Below, piece by piece: positions 32,883 through 40,852 of a stretch of 58,733 nucleotides of DNA (position 1 is the stretch's first letter; every line of letters begins with the position of its first letter). A program made the translations under genes and the position numbers. Origin of the DNA: Cellulomonas uda (lineage in GTDB: Bacteria > Actinomycetota > Actinomycetes > Actinomycetales > Cellulomonadaceae). The stretch lies in NCBI RefSeq assembly GCF_006538705.1, contig NZ_BJLP01000022.1, forward strand, positions 1 through 58,733, read 5' to 3'. The notes under the pieces are model-generated. The model was not told where the DNA came from. It did not search any database and was given only the letters and a program-made list of their open reading frames with translations.

Positions 32883-35348
32883 TCACGCACCCCCACCGTC
32901 TCCCCCGCCCTCCTCCTCCTGCGCCGGCGGTGCCTCCGTCGGGGCAGGAGTCTGCGTCGGCGTCGGGTCCGGCTTCGGGTCCGGCTTCTTCGTCGGCTGG
33001 GGCTTCGGGCCAGACGAGACGACGAGCGTCACCTGCGACCCGACCGGCAGCCGCGTGCCCGCCGCCGGGTCGACCGAGATGACCCGGCCCGCCGCGACGT
33101 CGTCGGACGGCTTGGTCACGATCACCGGCTCCAGGCCCACCGCGAGCAGCGCGGCCGTCGCGTCGCCCTGCGTCTTGCCCTGCAGTCGGTACGGCACCTT
33201 CGCGGTCGCGTCCTGCGTCGGCTCGGTCGTCGGCGCGGTCGTCGGCGACGGCGTGGGCGAGGGCGTCGTCGTCGGACGCTGCGTGGGCTTGTCGCCCACG
33301 TCCGCGCGCGGCGGGAAGTCCCGCTCCTTCGCGAACTGCTCCATCTGCAGCACCGGGCCCATGTAGTCGGCCCACAGGTGCGCGGGGATCGACGCACCCG
33401 TCACCTCGACGAGCTTGCCGCCCCACGGGCTCGGCCCGAACGGCGTGATGCTGTTCCACGACCTGCCGTCGTCACCGACCTGGCTGAGCGCGACCGACGT
33501 CGCGAGCGTCGGGGTGTACCCCACGAACCACGCCGAGATGTTGCCGGTCGAGGTGCCCGTCTTGCCGGCCACCGGGACGCCCAGCGGCTTGATGTACGGC
33601 TCGCCGGAGCCCCGCTCGACGACCTGCGTCATGGCGTACGTCGCGTCCGCCATGACGTCCTGCTCGAAGCGGCGCTCGGGGTTGCCGTCGGTCTCGTAGT
33701 TGACCGAGCCGTTGGCGTTGAGGACCTTCGCGACGACGTGCGCGTCGTGGTGCACGCCCTGCGCCGCGAACGTGGCGTACGCGCTCGCCATGTCGAGCGG
33801 GTGCACGGTCGCGGAGCCCAGCACGTTCGCGGGGTTGTCCTGGACGGGGGTCGTGACGCCCGCCGCGTTCGCCACCGCGGCCGTCTTGTCGGCCCCGACC
33901 TCGAGGTTGAGCTGCGCGTACACCGTGTTGACGGAGTCCGCGGTCGCGTCGACGAGGTCCATCGTGCCGTAGGACGTCCCGCCGAAGTTCGTGACCTGCT
34001 TGTCGCCGTCGCCCCAGCCGTCGAGCGTCATCGGCGAGCGGCCGGAGTAGCGCTTGTCCAGCGAGATCCCGCTCTGCAGCGCCGCGACGAGCGTGAACGG
34101 CTTGAACGTCGAGCCGGCCTGGACGCCGTCGCCGTACGTCGCCCAGTTGATCTGGTCGGTCAGGAAGTCCGGACCGCCGTACAGCGCGACGACGCCACCC
34201 GTGGCCGGGTCGACCGACGACGCGGCGATCTTCAGGTTCGGCGACGGCGGGGTCTCACCGTCGGTGAGCTCACCCTTCAGGAGCCGACCGACCGACGTGA
34301 GGAGCTGGTCCTGCACGGGCTTCTGGATGGTCGTGACGACCTTGTACCCGCCGCGGTCGAGCTTCTCCTTGGAGATGTTGATGGCCTCGCCGGCCATCTC
34401 GTCCTCGACCATCTTCAGGAGGTGACCGTCGGGGCCCTCGTACTTCGACGAGCGCACGTACTCGACCGTCTCGGGGAACGCGGCCTCGTCGTGCTGCTTC
34501 TTGGTGATGTGGCCGTCCTCGAGCATCCGGTCGATGACGATCTGCCAGCGCGCCTGCGCCTGCTGCGGACGGACCGCCGGGTCCCAGTTGTTGGGCGACG
34601 GGATGATCGCGGCGAGCATCGCGGCCTGCGAGATCGTCAGGTCCTTGGCGTCGACGCCGAAGTACGACTGCGCCGCCGCCTGGATGCCGTACGAGTCGCG
34701 GCCGAAGTAGATGGTGTTGAGGTAGCGGCCGAGGATCTCCGGCTTCGACTCCTGGTTGGTGATCTTCACGGCCAGGAGGACCTCGCGGAACTTGCCGACG
34801 TAGTCCGTCGTCGTCTTGTCCACGTAGTACCGCTCGACGTACTGCTGCGTGAGCGTCGAGCCACCCTGCTTGTCGCCCCCGCGCACGTTGTTGAGGAACG
34901 CGCGCGCCATACCGGTCAGCGACACGCCCTTGTTGTCGTAGAACGTGCGGTCCTCGGCGGCGACCACCGCGTTGCCGACCCACTCCGGCAGCGTGTCGAG
35001 CTCGACGATCTCGCGCTTCTGCACGGCGAACGTGCCCAGGACGGTGGACCCGTCCGCGTAGTACACGGTCGTCGTCTGCGCCTGCACGTCCTCGCCCGGC
35101 TTGGGCACGTCGATCGTCGCGTAGGCGGCGACGACGGCACCGGCGACCAGGAACACGCCGCTGAGGAACGAGCCCAGCATGAACCGCCACGACGGCAGCC
35201 AGCGGTGCAGGCCGGTGTACCCCGAGCGCGGGTAGTCGAAGAACTTGCGCTTGCGGGTGCCTGCGGAGCCGGCGCTGGTCGAGCGGGCGCGGGAGCCACG
35301 CGGCGTGCTGCGGCGCGACCGGGAGGACGCGCGGGAGGAGCCGGCCAA
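32883..35348 (-). CDS. Class A penicillin-binding protein with PASTA domain
   Basis: Bifunctional peptidoglycan synthase at the plasma membrane, 821 residues. The TTG start at 35348 is supported by AGGAAGG 7 nt upstream. Order: basic cytoplasmic tail, one membrane anchor (about 55-78), GT51 glycosyltransferase with catalytic Glu132 in AAEDRTFYDNKGV, and transpeptidase with S413TFK, S472VN and K596TGTS. A Thr/Pro linker follows, then one PASTA domain (about 700-775) and a Pro/Lys-rich acidic tail. It corresponds to mycobacterial PonA1, which sits near the same rpsF/ino1 genes (Rv0050). PASTA domains bind peptidoglycan or muropeptides. Confidence 0.95.
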   Translation of the reverse strand: MAGSSRASSRSRRSTPRGSRARSTSAGSAGTRKRKFFDYPRSGYTGLHRWLPSWRFMLGSFLSGVFLVAGAVVAAYATIDVPKPGEDVQAQTTTVYYADGSTVLGTFAVQKREIVELDTLPEWVGNAVVAAEDRTFYDNKGVSLTGMARAFLNNVRGGDKQGGSTLTQQYVERYYVDKTTTDYVGKFREVLLAVKITNQESKPEILGRYLNTIYFGRDSYGIQAAAQSYFGVDAKDLTISQAAMLAAIIPSPNNWDPAVRPQQAQARWQIVIDRMLEDGHITKKQHDEAAFPETVEYVRSSKYEGPDGHLLKMVEDEMAGEAINISKEKLDRGGYKVVTTIQKPVQDQLLTSVGRLLKGELTDGETPPSPNLKIAASSVDPATGGVVALYGGPDFLTDQINWATYGDGVQAGSTFKPFTLVAALQSGISLDKRYSGRSPMTLDGWGDGDKQVTNFGGTSYGTMDLVDATADSVNTVYAQLNLEVGADKTAAVANAAGVTTPVQDNPANVLGSATVHPLDMASAYATFAAQGVHHDAHVVAKVLNANGSVNYETDGNPERRFEQDVMADATYAMTQVVERGSGEPYIKPLGVPVAGKTGTSTGNISAWFVGYTPTLATSVALSQVGDDGRSWNSITPFGPSPWGGKLVEVTGASIPAHLWADYMGPVLQMEQFAKERDFPPRADVGDKPTQRPTTTPSPTPSPTTAPTTEPTQDATAKVPYRLQGKTQGDATAALLAVGLEPVIVTKPSDDVAAGRVISVDPAAGTRLPVGSQVTLVVSSGPKPQPTKKPDPKPDPTPTQTPAPTEAPPAQEEEGGGDGGGA

Positions 35349-35589
35349 CGTGATGCCTTCCTGACGACGACGAGGGGCGTGCGCTGCGGCGACGCGCGTC
35401 GGCCGGGGGGCTCGACGGGGTGCGCAGCGGACGCGCCGCCCAGTATGCGCGAGAAGGCCTGGCGTGGGACGCCTCGTCGGGAGTCGTCCCAGGACCTTTC
35501 ACAGGATCGGCACGCCGGCCGCGCGGCAGCGGGCCCGGGGTGCGGCCGGGGTGTGGGGCGGGTCACGCGGGGCGCCGGGCGCGGGCGAC

Positions 35590-35671
35590 TTGTGTCCGAC
35601 GAGCGGCGCGGCATAGTCTGCGCGATGTATCGAGTTGATACATCGCTTCAGTAGATCGCCCCGGATACATC
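35590..35671 (+). promoter_or_regulatory. PadR promoter with three-half-site operator
   Basis: A promoter TTGTGT (35590-35595), 18-bp spacer, TAGTCT (35614-35619) lies upstream of the PadR gene. Over and just after its expected start point is GATGTATC-GAGTT-GATACATC (35624-35644), a perfect 8-bp inverted repeat; a third copy GATACATC is at 35664-35671. PadR proteins bind ATGT...ACAT palindromes, so autorepression is likely. Confidence 0.65.
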
Positions 35672-35719
35672 GGACGGACGTCCGTGAGCGGGAGCCCCAG
35701 CCTAGAGGAGGTGCCAGGA

Positions 35720-36370
35720 GTGCGCGGTCGTTCCGACGTGCTCGAGCCGGCGATCCTCGGGCTGCTGCACGAGTCGCCCATGCACGGGTACGAGCTGCGC
35801 AAGCGGCTCAACCTCGTCCTCGGCTCGTTCCGGGCGTTGTCGTACGGGTCGCTGTACCCGTGCCTGAAGTCGCTCGCCGAACGCGGCTGGATCGTGGGGA
35901 CCGAGTCCCCGGCGGACCCGCACGCGGTCGGGAGCAAGCGCGCCCGGATCGTCTACCAGATCACCGCGGACGGCAAGGAGCACCTGCAGTCGGTGCTCGC
36001 CACGTCCGGCCCCGCGGCCTGGGAGGACGAGAACTTCGACGTGCGGTTCGCGTTCTTCGCGCAGACCGACGCCGAGACCCGGCTGCGGATCCTCGAAGGT
36101 CGGCGCACCCGCCTGACCGAACGCCTCGAGACGATCCGCCAGTCCGTCGCCCGCACCCGCGAGCGCATGGACGAGTACACGCTCGAGCTGCAGCGCCACG
36201 GCCTGGAGCAGGCCGAGCGCGAGGTCCGTTGGCTCGACGGGCTCATCGACAACGAGCGTGGCGTCCGCCGCGCGCGTCCCGCCGGCACCGGTCACCGCGC
36301 CGGCGCCACGTCCACCGCCGACGGCGAGCACGCCGCTCCGGCCAGATCCACCGAGAAGGAGCGAGGATGA
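35720..36370 (+). CDS. PadR family transcriptional regulator
   Basis: Winged-helix regulator, 216 residues from GTG 35720 (ribosome binding site AGAGGAGG, 8-nt spacing; upstream GTGs are possible). The PadR domain spans about 1-85: [24 protein letters not shown], then [18 protein letters not shown] and [17 protein letters not shown]-terminal coiled-coil dimerisation part follows (about 120-185), then a disordered tail. Its stop overlaps the ino1 ATG (ATGA), so the two are one transcript. Mycobacteria have the same PadR-ino1 pair (Rv0047c-Rv0046c). Effector unknown. Confidence 0.92.
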   Translation: MRGRSDVLEPAILGLLHESPMHGYELRKRLNLVLGSFRALSYGSLYPCLKSLAERGWIVGTESPADPHAVGSKRARIVYQITADGKEHLQSVLATSGPAAWEDENFDVRFAFFAQTDAETRLRILEGRRTRLTERLETIRQSVARTRERMDEYTLELQRHGLEQAEREVRWLDGLIDNERGVRRARPAGTGHRAGATSTADGEHAAPARSTEKERG

Positions 36371-37461
36371 CCTCCATCCGCGTCGCCATCGTCGGCGTCG
36401 GCAACTGCGCCGCGTCGCTCGTCCAGGGCGTTCACTACTACGCCGACACGCCGGCCGACGGCAAGGTCCCCGGGCTCATGCACGTGCAGTTCGGCGACTA
36501 CCACGTCAAGGACATCGAGTTCGTCGCTGCCTTCGACGTCGACGCGAAGAAGGTCGGCTTCGACCTGTCCGAGGCGATCGTCGCGTCGGAGAACAACACC
36601 ATCAAGATCACGGACGTCCCGCCGCTCGGCGTGACCGTCCAGCGCGGCCACACGCTCGACGGCCTCGGCAAGTACTACTCCGAGACCATCGAGGAGTCGG
36701 ACGCCGAGCCGGTCGACATCGTCCAGACGCTCAAGGACAACAAGGTCGACGTCCTGATCTGCTACCTGCCCGTCGGGTCCGAGGCCGCCGCGAAGTTCTA
36801 CGCGCAGTGCGCCATCGACGCGAACGTGGCGTTCGTCAACGCGCTGCCCGTGTTCATCGCGTCCGACCCGGAGTGGGCCGCGAAGTTCGAGGCCGCCGGT
36901 GTCCCGATCGTCGGCGACGACATCAAGTCGCAGGTCGGCGCGACCATCACGCACCGCGTGCTCGCCCGCCTGTTCGAGGACCGCGGCGTCATCCTGGACC
37001 GCACGTACCAGCTGAACGTCGGCGGCAACATGGACTTCAAGAACATGCTCGAGCGCGAGCGCCTGGAGTCCAAGAAGATCTCCAAGACGCAGGCCGTGAC
37101 GTCGAACCTCGAGGACGGCCCGCTGGCCGGCAAGAAGGAGGACCGCAACGTCCACATCGGCCCGTCGGACTACGTCGCGTGGCTCGACGACCGCAAGTGG
37201 GCGTACGTCCGCCTCGAGGGCCGCGCGTTCGGCGAGGTGCCCCTGAACCTCGAGTACAAGCTCGAGGTGTGGGACTCCCCGAACTCGGCCGGCATCATCA
37301 TCGACGCGCTGCGCGCGGCGAAGATCGCCAAGGACCGCGGCATCGGCGGCCCCATCCTGTCCGCCGCGACGTACTTCATGAAGTCGCCGCCGGTGCAGAT
37401 GGAGGACGGCAAGGGCCGTGCCCAGCTCGAGGCGTTCATCCGCGGCGAGATCGAGCGCTGA
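36367..37461 (+). CDS. ino1: Inositol-3-phosphate synthase
   Basis: NAD-dependent 1L-myo-inositol-1-phosphate synthase, converting glucose 6-phosphate to inositol phosphate for phosphatidylinositol and mycothiol. 364 residues, the size of the actinobacterial form. N-terminal NAD motif [16 protein letters not shown]; conserved core [21 protein letters not shown] (about 190-210), [13 protein letters not shown] and the KISKTQAV and [20 protein letters not shown] segments. ATG 36367 overlaps the PadR stop. Mycothiol use is consistent with the SigR-type promoter found at trxBA. A very long terminator hairpin follows. Confidence 0.96.
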   Translation: MTSIRVAIVGVGNCAASLVQGVHYYADTPADGKVPGLMHVQFGDYHVKDIEFVAAFDVDAKKVGFDLSEAIVASENNTIKITDVPPLGVTVQRGHTLDGLGKYYSETIEESDAEPVDIVQTLKDNKVDVLICYLPVGSEAAAKFYAQCAIDANVAFVNALPVFIASDPEWAAKFEAAGVPIVGDDIKSQVGATITHRVLARLFEDRGVILDRTYQLNVGGNMDFKNMLERERLESKKISKTQAVTSNLEDGPLAGKKEDRNVHIGPSDYVAWLDDRKWAYVRLEGRAFGEVPLNLEYKLEVWDSPNSAGIIIDALRAAKIAKDRGIGGPILSAATYFMKSPPVQMEDGKGRAQLEAFIRGEIER

Positions 37462-37490
37462 CCTGCGCCTGACCTCCGCCTGACGGACCT

Positions 37491-37529
37491 GCGGGAGGGC
37501 CCCGACGCACCGCGTCGGGGCCCTCCCGC
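37491..37529 (+). terminator. 18-bp perfect terminator after ino1
   Basis: GCGGGAGGGCCCCGACGC pairs perfectly with its complement across a 3-nt loop (37509-37511). This already terminates ino1, so the next hairpin at 37578 is not needed for that. Confidence 0.85.
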
Positions 37530-37577
37530 TGTCTGCCTCCGGTCCTCCGTGCCAGGCCGCGACGACGTCCGGGCCCT

Positions 37578-37624
37578 CAATGGGTGGAGAAGCGCTCGCC
37601 AGGTGAGCGTTTCTCCACCCGTTG
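37578..37624. repeat. Left copy of a long hairpin flanking the AbiEi/DUF559 gene
   Basis: Two 20-nt arms (37578-37597 and 37605-37624) enclose a 7-nt loop GCCAGGT. The core is GGGTGGAGAAGCGCTC / GAGCGTTTCTCCACCC. The two non-Watson-Crick positions are G-T pairs, so an RNA hairpin would be fully paired with G-U wobbles. Almost the same sequence recurs at 38724-38770. Confidence 0.9.
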
Positions 37625-37687
37625 GCGTCCCCGGGGGGCTGTGGATGGGGCCGACGCGCGTGGGGTGTCGTCGGGCAGGGTCGGGGC

Positions 37688-38707
37688 GTGGAGCGCGGGG
37701 GGCGGGTCGCCGGGCTGCCTGCCGTGCGGGGCATGGCGCCCGAGGTGCGCCGCACCGTCGTGCGGCAGGACGCCGTGGTCACCACCGCACAGCTCGTCGG
37801 CTGGGGGTACGCGTCCGCGACCGTGCGGCGGCGGGTCGCCTCCGGGGACTGGCAGCGACCGTTCCGCGGCGTCGTCGTGCTGCAGTCGGGTCCGACGAGC
37901 TGGCGGCAACGGGCGCGCGCGGCGCTGCTGTACGCAGGGCCGGGTGCCGCCCTGACGCACCGGTCCGCCGCGTACCACCACGGTGTGGTGCGCGACCCGG
38001 GTCCCGTCGTGCACGTCGTCGTGCCGCACGCGCGCGCCGTGACCGCCCAGCGCGGGCTCGTCGTCCACCGCACGCGACGCACCCGCTGGTCCGGAGGTGT
38101 CCTGCCCGCCGTCGAGCCCGCCGAGGCCGTCCTCGACATGCTCGCCGACGCGGCCACCCCACCGAGGGCCGGGACGACAGCCGTGCGGCGGGAGGTGACG
38201 GACGCGGTCGTCGGGCTGATCTGCGACGCGGTGCGCGGCGGCGTGCGGCCCGAGGCGCTGCTGTCGCACGCGCGGCGGCGCGGACGGCTGCCGGGACGGG
38301 CGCTGCTGCTCGCGATGCTCGACGAGGTGCGCGCGGGGGTCGAGTCACCGCTCGAGCACCGGTTCACGCGGGACGTGGAGCGCGCGCACGGGCTGCCGCG
38401 GGGCGTGGCGCAGCGGTGGGAACGCGTCGACGGCCGGTGGATCCGCGCGGACCGCGTGTACGTCGGGCTCGGGGTGCGGGCCGAGCTCGACGGGAGCCTG
38501 GCGCACCCGTTCGGCGCGACCGACGACGACGTGTGGCGCGACAACGCCGTCCTGTTGACCAGCGGTGACACCACGCTGCGCTACCGCTGGCGCCACGTGG
38601 CCGTGACCCCCTGCGCCACGGCCGCCCAGCTCGCCGCGGCGCTGCGCGCCCGAGCCTGGCGAGGCCACCCCCACCCCTGCTCCCCCACCTGCCCGCTGAC
38701 GGCCTGA
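37688..38707 (+). CDS. AbiEi-type wHTH plus DUF559 endonuclease-like protein
   Basis: A 339-residue protein from GTG 37688; ATG 37733 is an alternative, and starts before 37688 would overlap the hairpin. The N-terminus has the winged helix typical of AbiEi-family antitoxin-like proteins (DAVVTTAQLVGWGYASATVRRRVASGDWQRPFRGVVVL, residues 28-65). The C-terminus is a DUF559/Vsr-like PD-(D/E)XK domain: ESPLEHRF (Glu223), RADRVY (Asp255), AELDGSLAH (Glu266, Asp268, His273) and RDNAVLLTSGDTTLRYRWRHV. All expected acidic positions are present. Such proteins are common in actinobacteria but have no established function. There is no AbiEii toxin next to it. Two near-identical hairpins flank the gene. 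Confidence 0.8.
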   Translation: MERGGRVAGLPAVRGMAPEVRRTVVRQDAVVTTAQLVGWGYASATVRRRVASGDWQRPFRGVVVLQSGPTSWRQRARAALLYAGPGAALTHRSAAYHHGVVRDPGPVVHVVVPHARAVTAQRGLVVHRTRRTRWSGGVLPAVEPAEAVLDMLADAATPPRAGTTAVRREVTDAVVGLICDAVRGGVRPEALLSHARRRGRLPGRALLLAMLDEVRAGVESPLEHRFTRDVERAHGLPRGVAQRWERVDGRWIRADRVYVGLGVRAELDGSLAHPFGATDDDVWRDNAVLLTSGDTTLRYRWRHVAVTPCATAAQLAAALRARAWRGHPHPCSPTCPLTA

Positions 38708-38723
38708 GCCCGACCCGCCGTCG

Positions 38724-38770
38724 CAACGGGTGGAGAAACGCTCGTGTGATGAGCGTTTCTCCACCCGTCG
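38724..38770. repeat. Right copy of the long flanking hairpin
   Basis: Arms 38724-38743 and 38751-38770 enclose the 7-nt loop GTGTGAT. Nineteen of 20 pairs match, and the core GGGTGGAGAAACGCTC / GAGCGTTTCTCCACCC is perfect. It begins 17 nt after the stop codon of the gene it flanks and may also terminate that gene and the convergent one. Confidence 0.9.
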
Positions 38771-38788
38771 GCGGCACGCGGGGGTGGG

Positions 38789-40132
38789 TCAGCGGGCGAC
38801 GATCCAGCTGAGCATGCCCGGGCGGTCGCCGCGGTTGTCGACCGGGAAACCGAGCAGCGCCCGCGCGTCGCCCGTGGCCGGGTCGTGCACGGTCAGCGTC
38901 GAGGGGGCCTGCTCGCCGTTGCAGCCCTGCTCGCCCTTGACGTACACGAGCCCGCCCGCGACCTGCGGCGTCGTCGCGAGGAACAGCCCGCTCTGGGTCT
39001 CCTCGACCGGGGTGAGGGACCCGTCCCGCTCGCGCAGGTACGTCCCCGCGCTGCCGCACGCCTCGACGTCGCCCGGCTGGAACGTGTCGCCGACGAGCAC
39101 GCCGTCGGACAGCCACTGCGGCGAGTTCAGGTACGGGTCGCGGGGGCCGACGGCGGCGGCCGCGGTCCGCTGCGGCTCGTCGCCGGACAGGTCGATCTCG
39201 ACCTCGTCGAACCCGGCGTCCCACGCGGTGCCCTCGGCGCAGCGCGCCAGCAGCGTCGACGCGTCGAGCCACGCCGCGACGTCGCAGTTCTCGTCCCCGT
39301 GGACCAGCGGGTACGGGCCGTCCACGTCGCCAGTGTCCAGGTCCACGACGTCGTACGAGTGACGCTCGGAGGACATGAGGTCGTCGCGGCTGCCGATCAT
39401 GCGGTGACCGGTCGGGTCGACGAGCCGCAGGCTGTCACGCGGCGCGTCGTACACGTCCCGGCTGCCGCCGTCGTCCTCGAGCACGACGAAGCCGCCGTCG
39501 AACCAGAGCTCGCCGTCCGCGACGCGGCTCACGAAGTCGGAGTCCGGCGCCAGACCCCGGGCGTCGGCGGTGACCGTGCCGTCCGCGAGGTCGAGCAGCG
39601 CACGCTGCGCGGACCCGTCGACGACCTGCCGCACCACCGCGGTCGCGTCGGGGGCGTCCCAGTCCAGCACCTCGAGCTGCGACCCGGCCCGGACACCCGG
39701 GACCCGGTAGGAGTCGCCCTCGGGCGAGGTCAGGAGCACCACGTCGCCGCCCGGGTCGCGCACGCCCTCGGGGTCGGACGTCTCGGCGAGGTGCACGCTC
39801 AGCACCCAGCCCTCGTCGGCGTCGGACAGCACGCCCGGGGTGAGCTCGCGGTACGGCGGGATGCCGGGGGTCTCGACGAGCGGGCCCTGGGTCACGCCGT
39901 GCGTGGCCGGGTCGACCGGCGCGCCGCGGTGCGCACCCGCGAGCAGCGCACCACCCGCGAACGCGGCGACCGCGGCGACGCACAGCGCGGCGGTCTGCGT
40001 GTGCCGCACGGCGCGGCGGCGCCGGACCCCGCGCCGGGCGCGCTCGAGCGGCCCGTCGGCGGTCAGACCGTCGAGCGCACGCTCGTCGGCGTCCGCCACG
40101 GCCTGCAGGAACTCGTTCAGGTCACGCACCAC
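38789..40132 (-). CDS. Membrane protein, putative partner of the ECF sigma factor
   Basis: A 447-residue protein with a short cytoplasmic N-terminus (1-44), one membrane segment (TQTAALCVAAVAAFAGGALLAGAH, about 45-68) and a large extracytoplasmic domain of beta-rich, Asp/Gly-rich blades that may form a propeller. Its start overlaps the end of the upstream sigma factor gene by 11 bp. Topology and coupling suggest an anti-sigma-like or sensory role, but I see no zinc HXXXCXXC anti-sigma motif. Function unproven. Its stop lies close to the right hairpin at 38724-38770. Confidence 0.7.
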   Translation of the reverse strand: MVRDLNEFLQAVADADERALDGLTADGPLERARRGVRRRRAVRHTQTAALCVAAVAAFAGGALLAGAHRGAPVDPATHGVTQGPLVETPGIPPYRELTPGVLSDADEGWVLSVHLAETSDPEGVRDPGGDVVLLTSPEGDSYRVPGVRAGSQLEVLDWDAPDATAVVRQVVDGSAQRALLDLADGTVTADARGLAPDSDFVSRVADGELWFDGGFVVLEDDGGSRDVYDAPRDSLRLVDPTGHRMIGSRDDLMSSERHSYDVVDLDTGDVDGPYPLVHGDENCDVAAWLDASTLLARCAEGTAWDAGFDEVEIDLSGDEPQRTAAAAVGPRDPYLNSPQWLSDGVLVGDTFQPGDVEACGSAGTYLRERDGSLTPVEETQSGLFLATTPQVAGGLVYVKGEQGCNGEQAPSTLTVHDPATGDARALLGFPVDNRGDRPGMLSWIVAR

Positions 40133-40691
40133 GGCGCGCCTCCTTCGGCTGGACGTTCGGCTGGGCGTTCGGCTGGACGACGATCGACTCGGCGTCCGCG
40201 GACGTGGTCCCGAGCGCCGCGTTGAGCAGCGAGACCCCGTCGGACGTGTAGCGCTTCACGGCGCCTTCGGAGATGCCGAGGGACTGCGCGGTCTCGCGGA
40301 TGGTCATGTCGTCGAGGTAGCGCAGCACCACGCACGCCCGCACCCGCGGGGCGAGCACGGACAGCGCGTCGACGAGCTCACGCGTCAGGCCCGGCAGGTC
40401 GATCTCGACGACCGTCGCGCGCTCCCCCGCGAGCCGACGGTGCACGTCACGCTCCCGGCCGAGCCGCCGTGCACGGTCGACGTACTTGGTCGCGATCGCC
40501 CGGCGGACGTAGTGCTCGGCCTCCGCGACCGACTCGAAGCGCGCGCGGCCGCCGAACGTGGCGACCAGCGCGTCCTGCACCAGGTCCTCCGCGTCGTGGC
40601 GTGTGCCGCACAGCAGCGTCGCCCGCGACAGCAGGCGCGGGTATCGCTCCCGCACCAGCTGGTCGAGCATCGGTTCCCACCGACGGATCAT
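40122..40691 (-). CDS. ECF sigma factor, SigE family
   Basis: Extracytoplasmic-function RNA polymerase sigma factor, 189 residues. Region 2: RERYPRLLSRATLLCGTRHDAEDLVQDALVATF (about 13-45). Region 4: LAPRVRACVVLRYLDDMTIRETAQSLGISEGAVKRYTSDGVSLL (about 112-156), with a clear helix-turn-helix. A C-terminal tail contains QPN repeats from a 12-bp tandem repeat. The ribosome binding site GGGGGGACCC precedes ATG 40691. Overlaps its membrane partner by 11 bp, the usual sigma/anti-sigma coupling. Target promoters are unknown. Confidence 0.9.
   Translation of the reverse strand: MIRRWEPMLDQLVRERYPRLLSRATLLCGTRHDAEDLVQDALVATFGGRARFESVAEAEHYVRRAIATKYVDRARRLGRERDVHRRLAGERATVVEIDLPGLTRELVDALSVLAPRVRACVVLRYLDDMTIRETAQSLGISEGAVKRYTSDGVSLLNAALGTTSADAESIVVQPNAQPNVQPKEARRGA
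40144..40179 (-). repeat. Three 12-bp tandem repeats at the sigma-factor 3' end
   Basis: TTCGGCTGGACG / TTCGGCTGGGCG / TTCGGCTGGACG on the plus strand, one mismatch. In frame it encodes the QPNxQPNxQP tail. Copy number could vary without frameshift, as the unit is a multiple of three. Confidence 0.8.
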
Positions 40692-40852
40692 GGGTCCCCC
40701 CGGTCGTCTTGGTCCGTCCCTCGGACAGTGTGAAGAACGCCGGGTGCGCCGTGCGGGTTGGGGTCGAGGGTCGGCCGGTCACGTGACGTGGCCCACGGCG
40801 GCACGACGACGAGCGCGCGGGCGTCGCGACCGGCGGTCCCACGGGTGCGAGG

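Noticed and set aside
35684..35719. Earlier start of the PadR gene.
   Set aside because: The ribosome binding site AGAGGAGG at 35704-35711 points to GTG 35720; an earlier start would place that site inside the coding region.
37622..37687. Earlier TTG start for the AbiEi/DUF559 gene.
   Set aside because: It would lie within the right arm of the flanking hairpin, and its codons add only Gly/Arg/Trp-rich sequence; GTG 37688 fits the family start.
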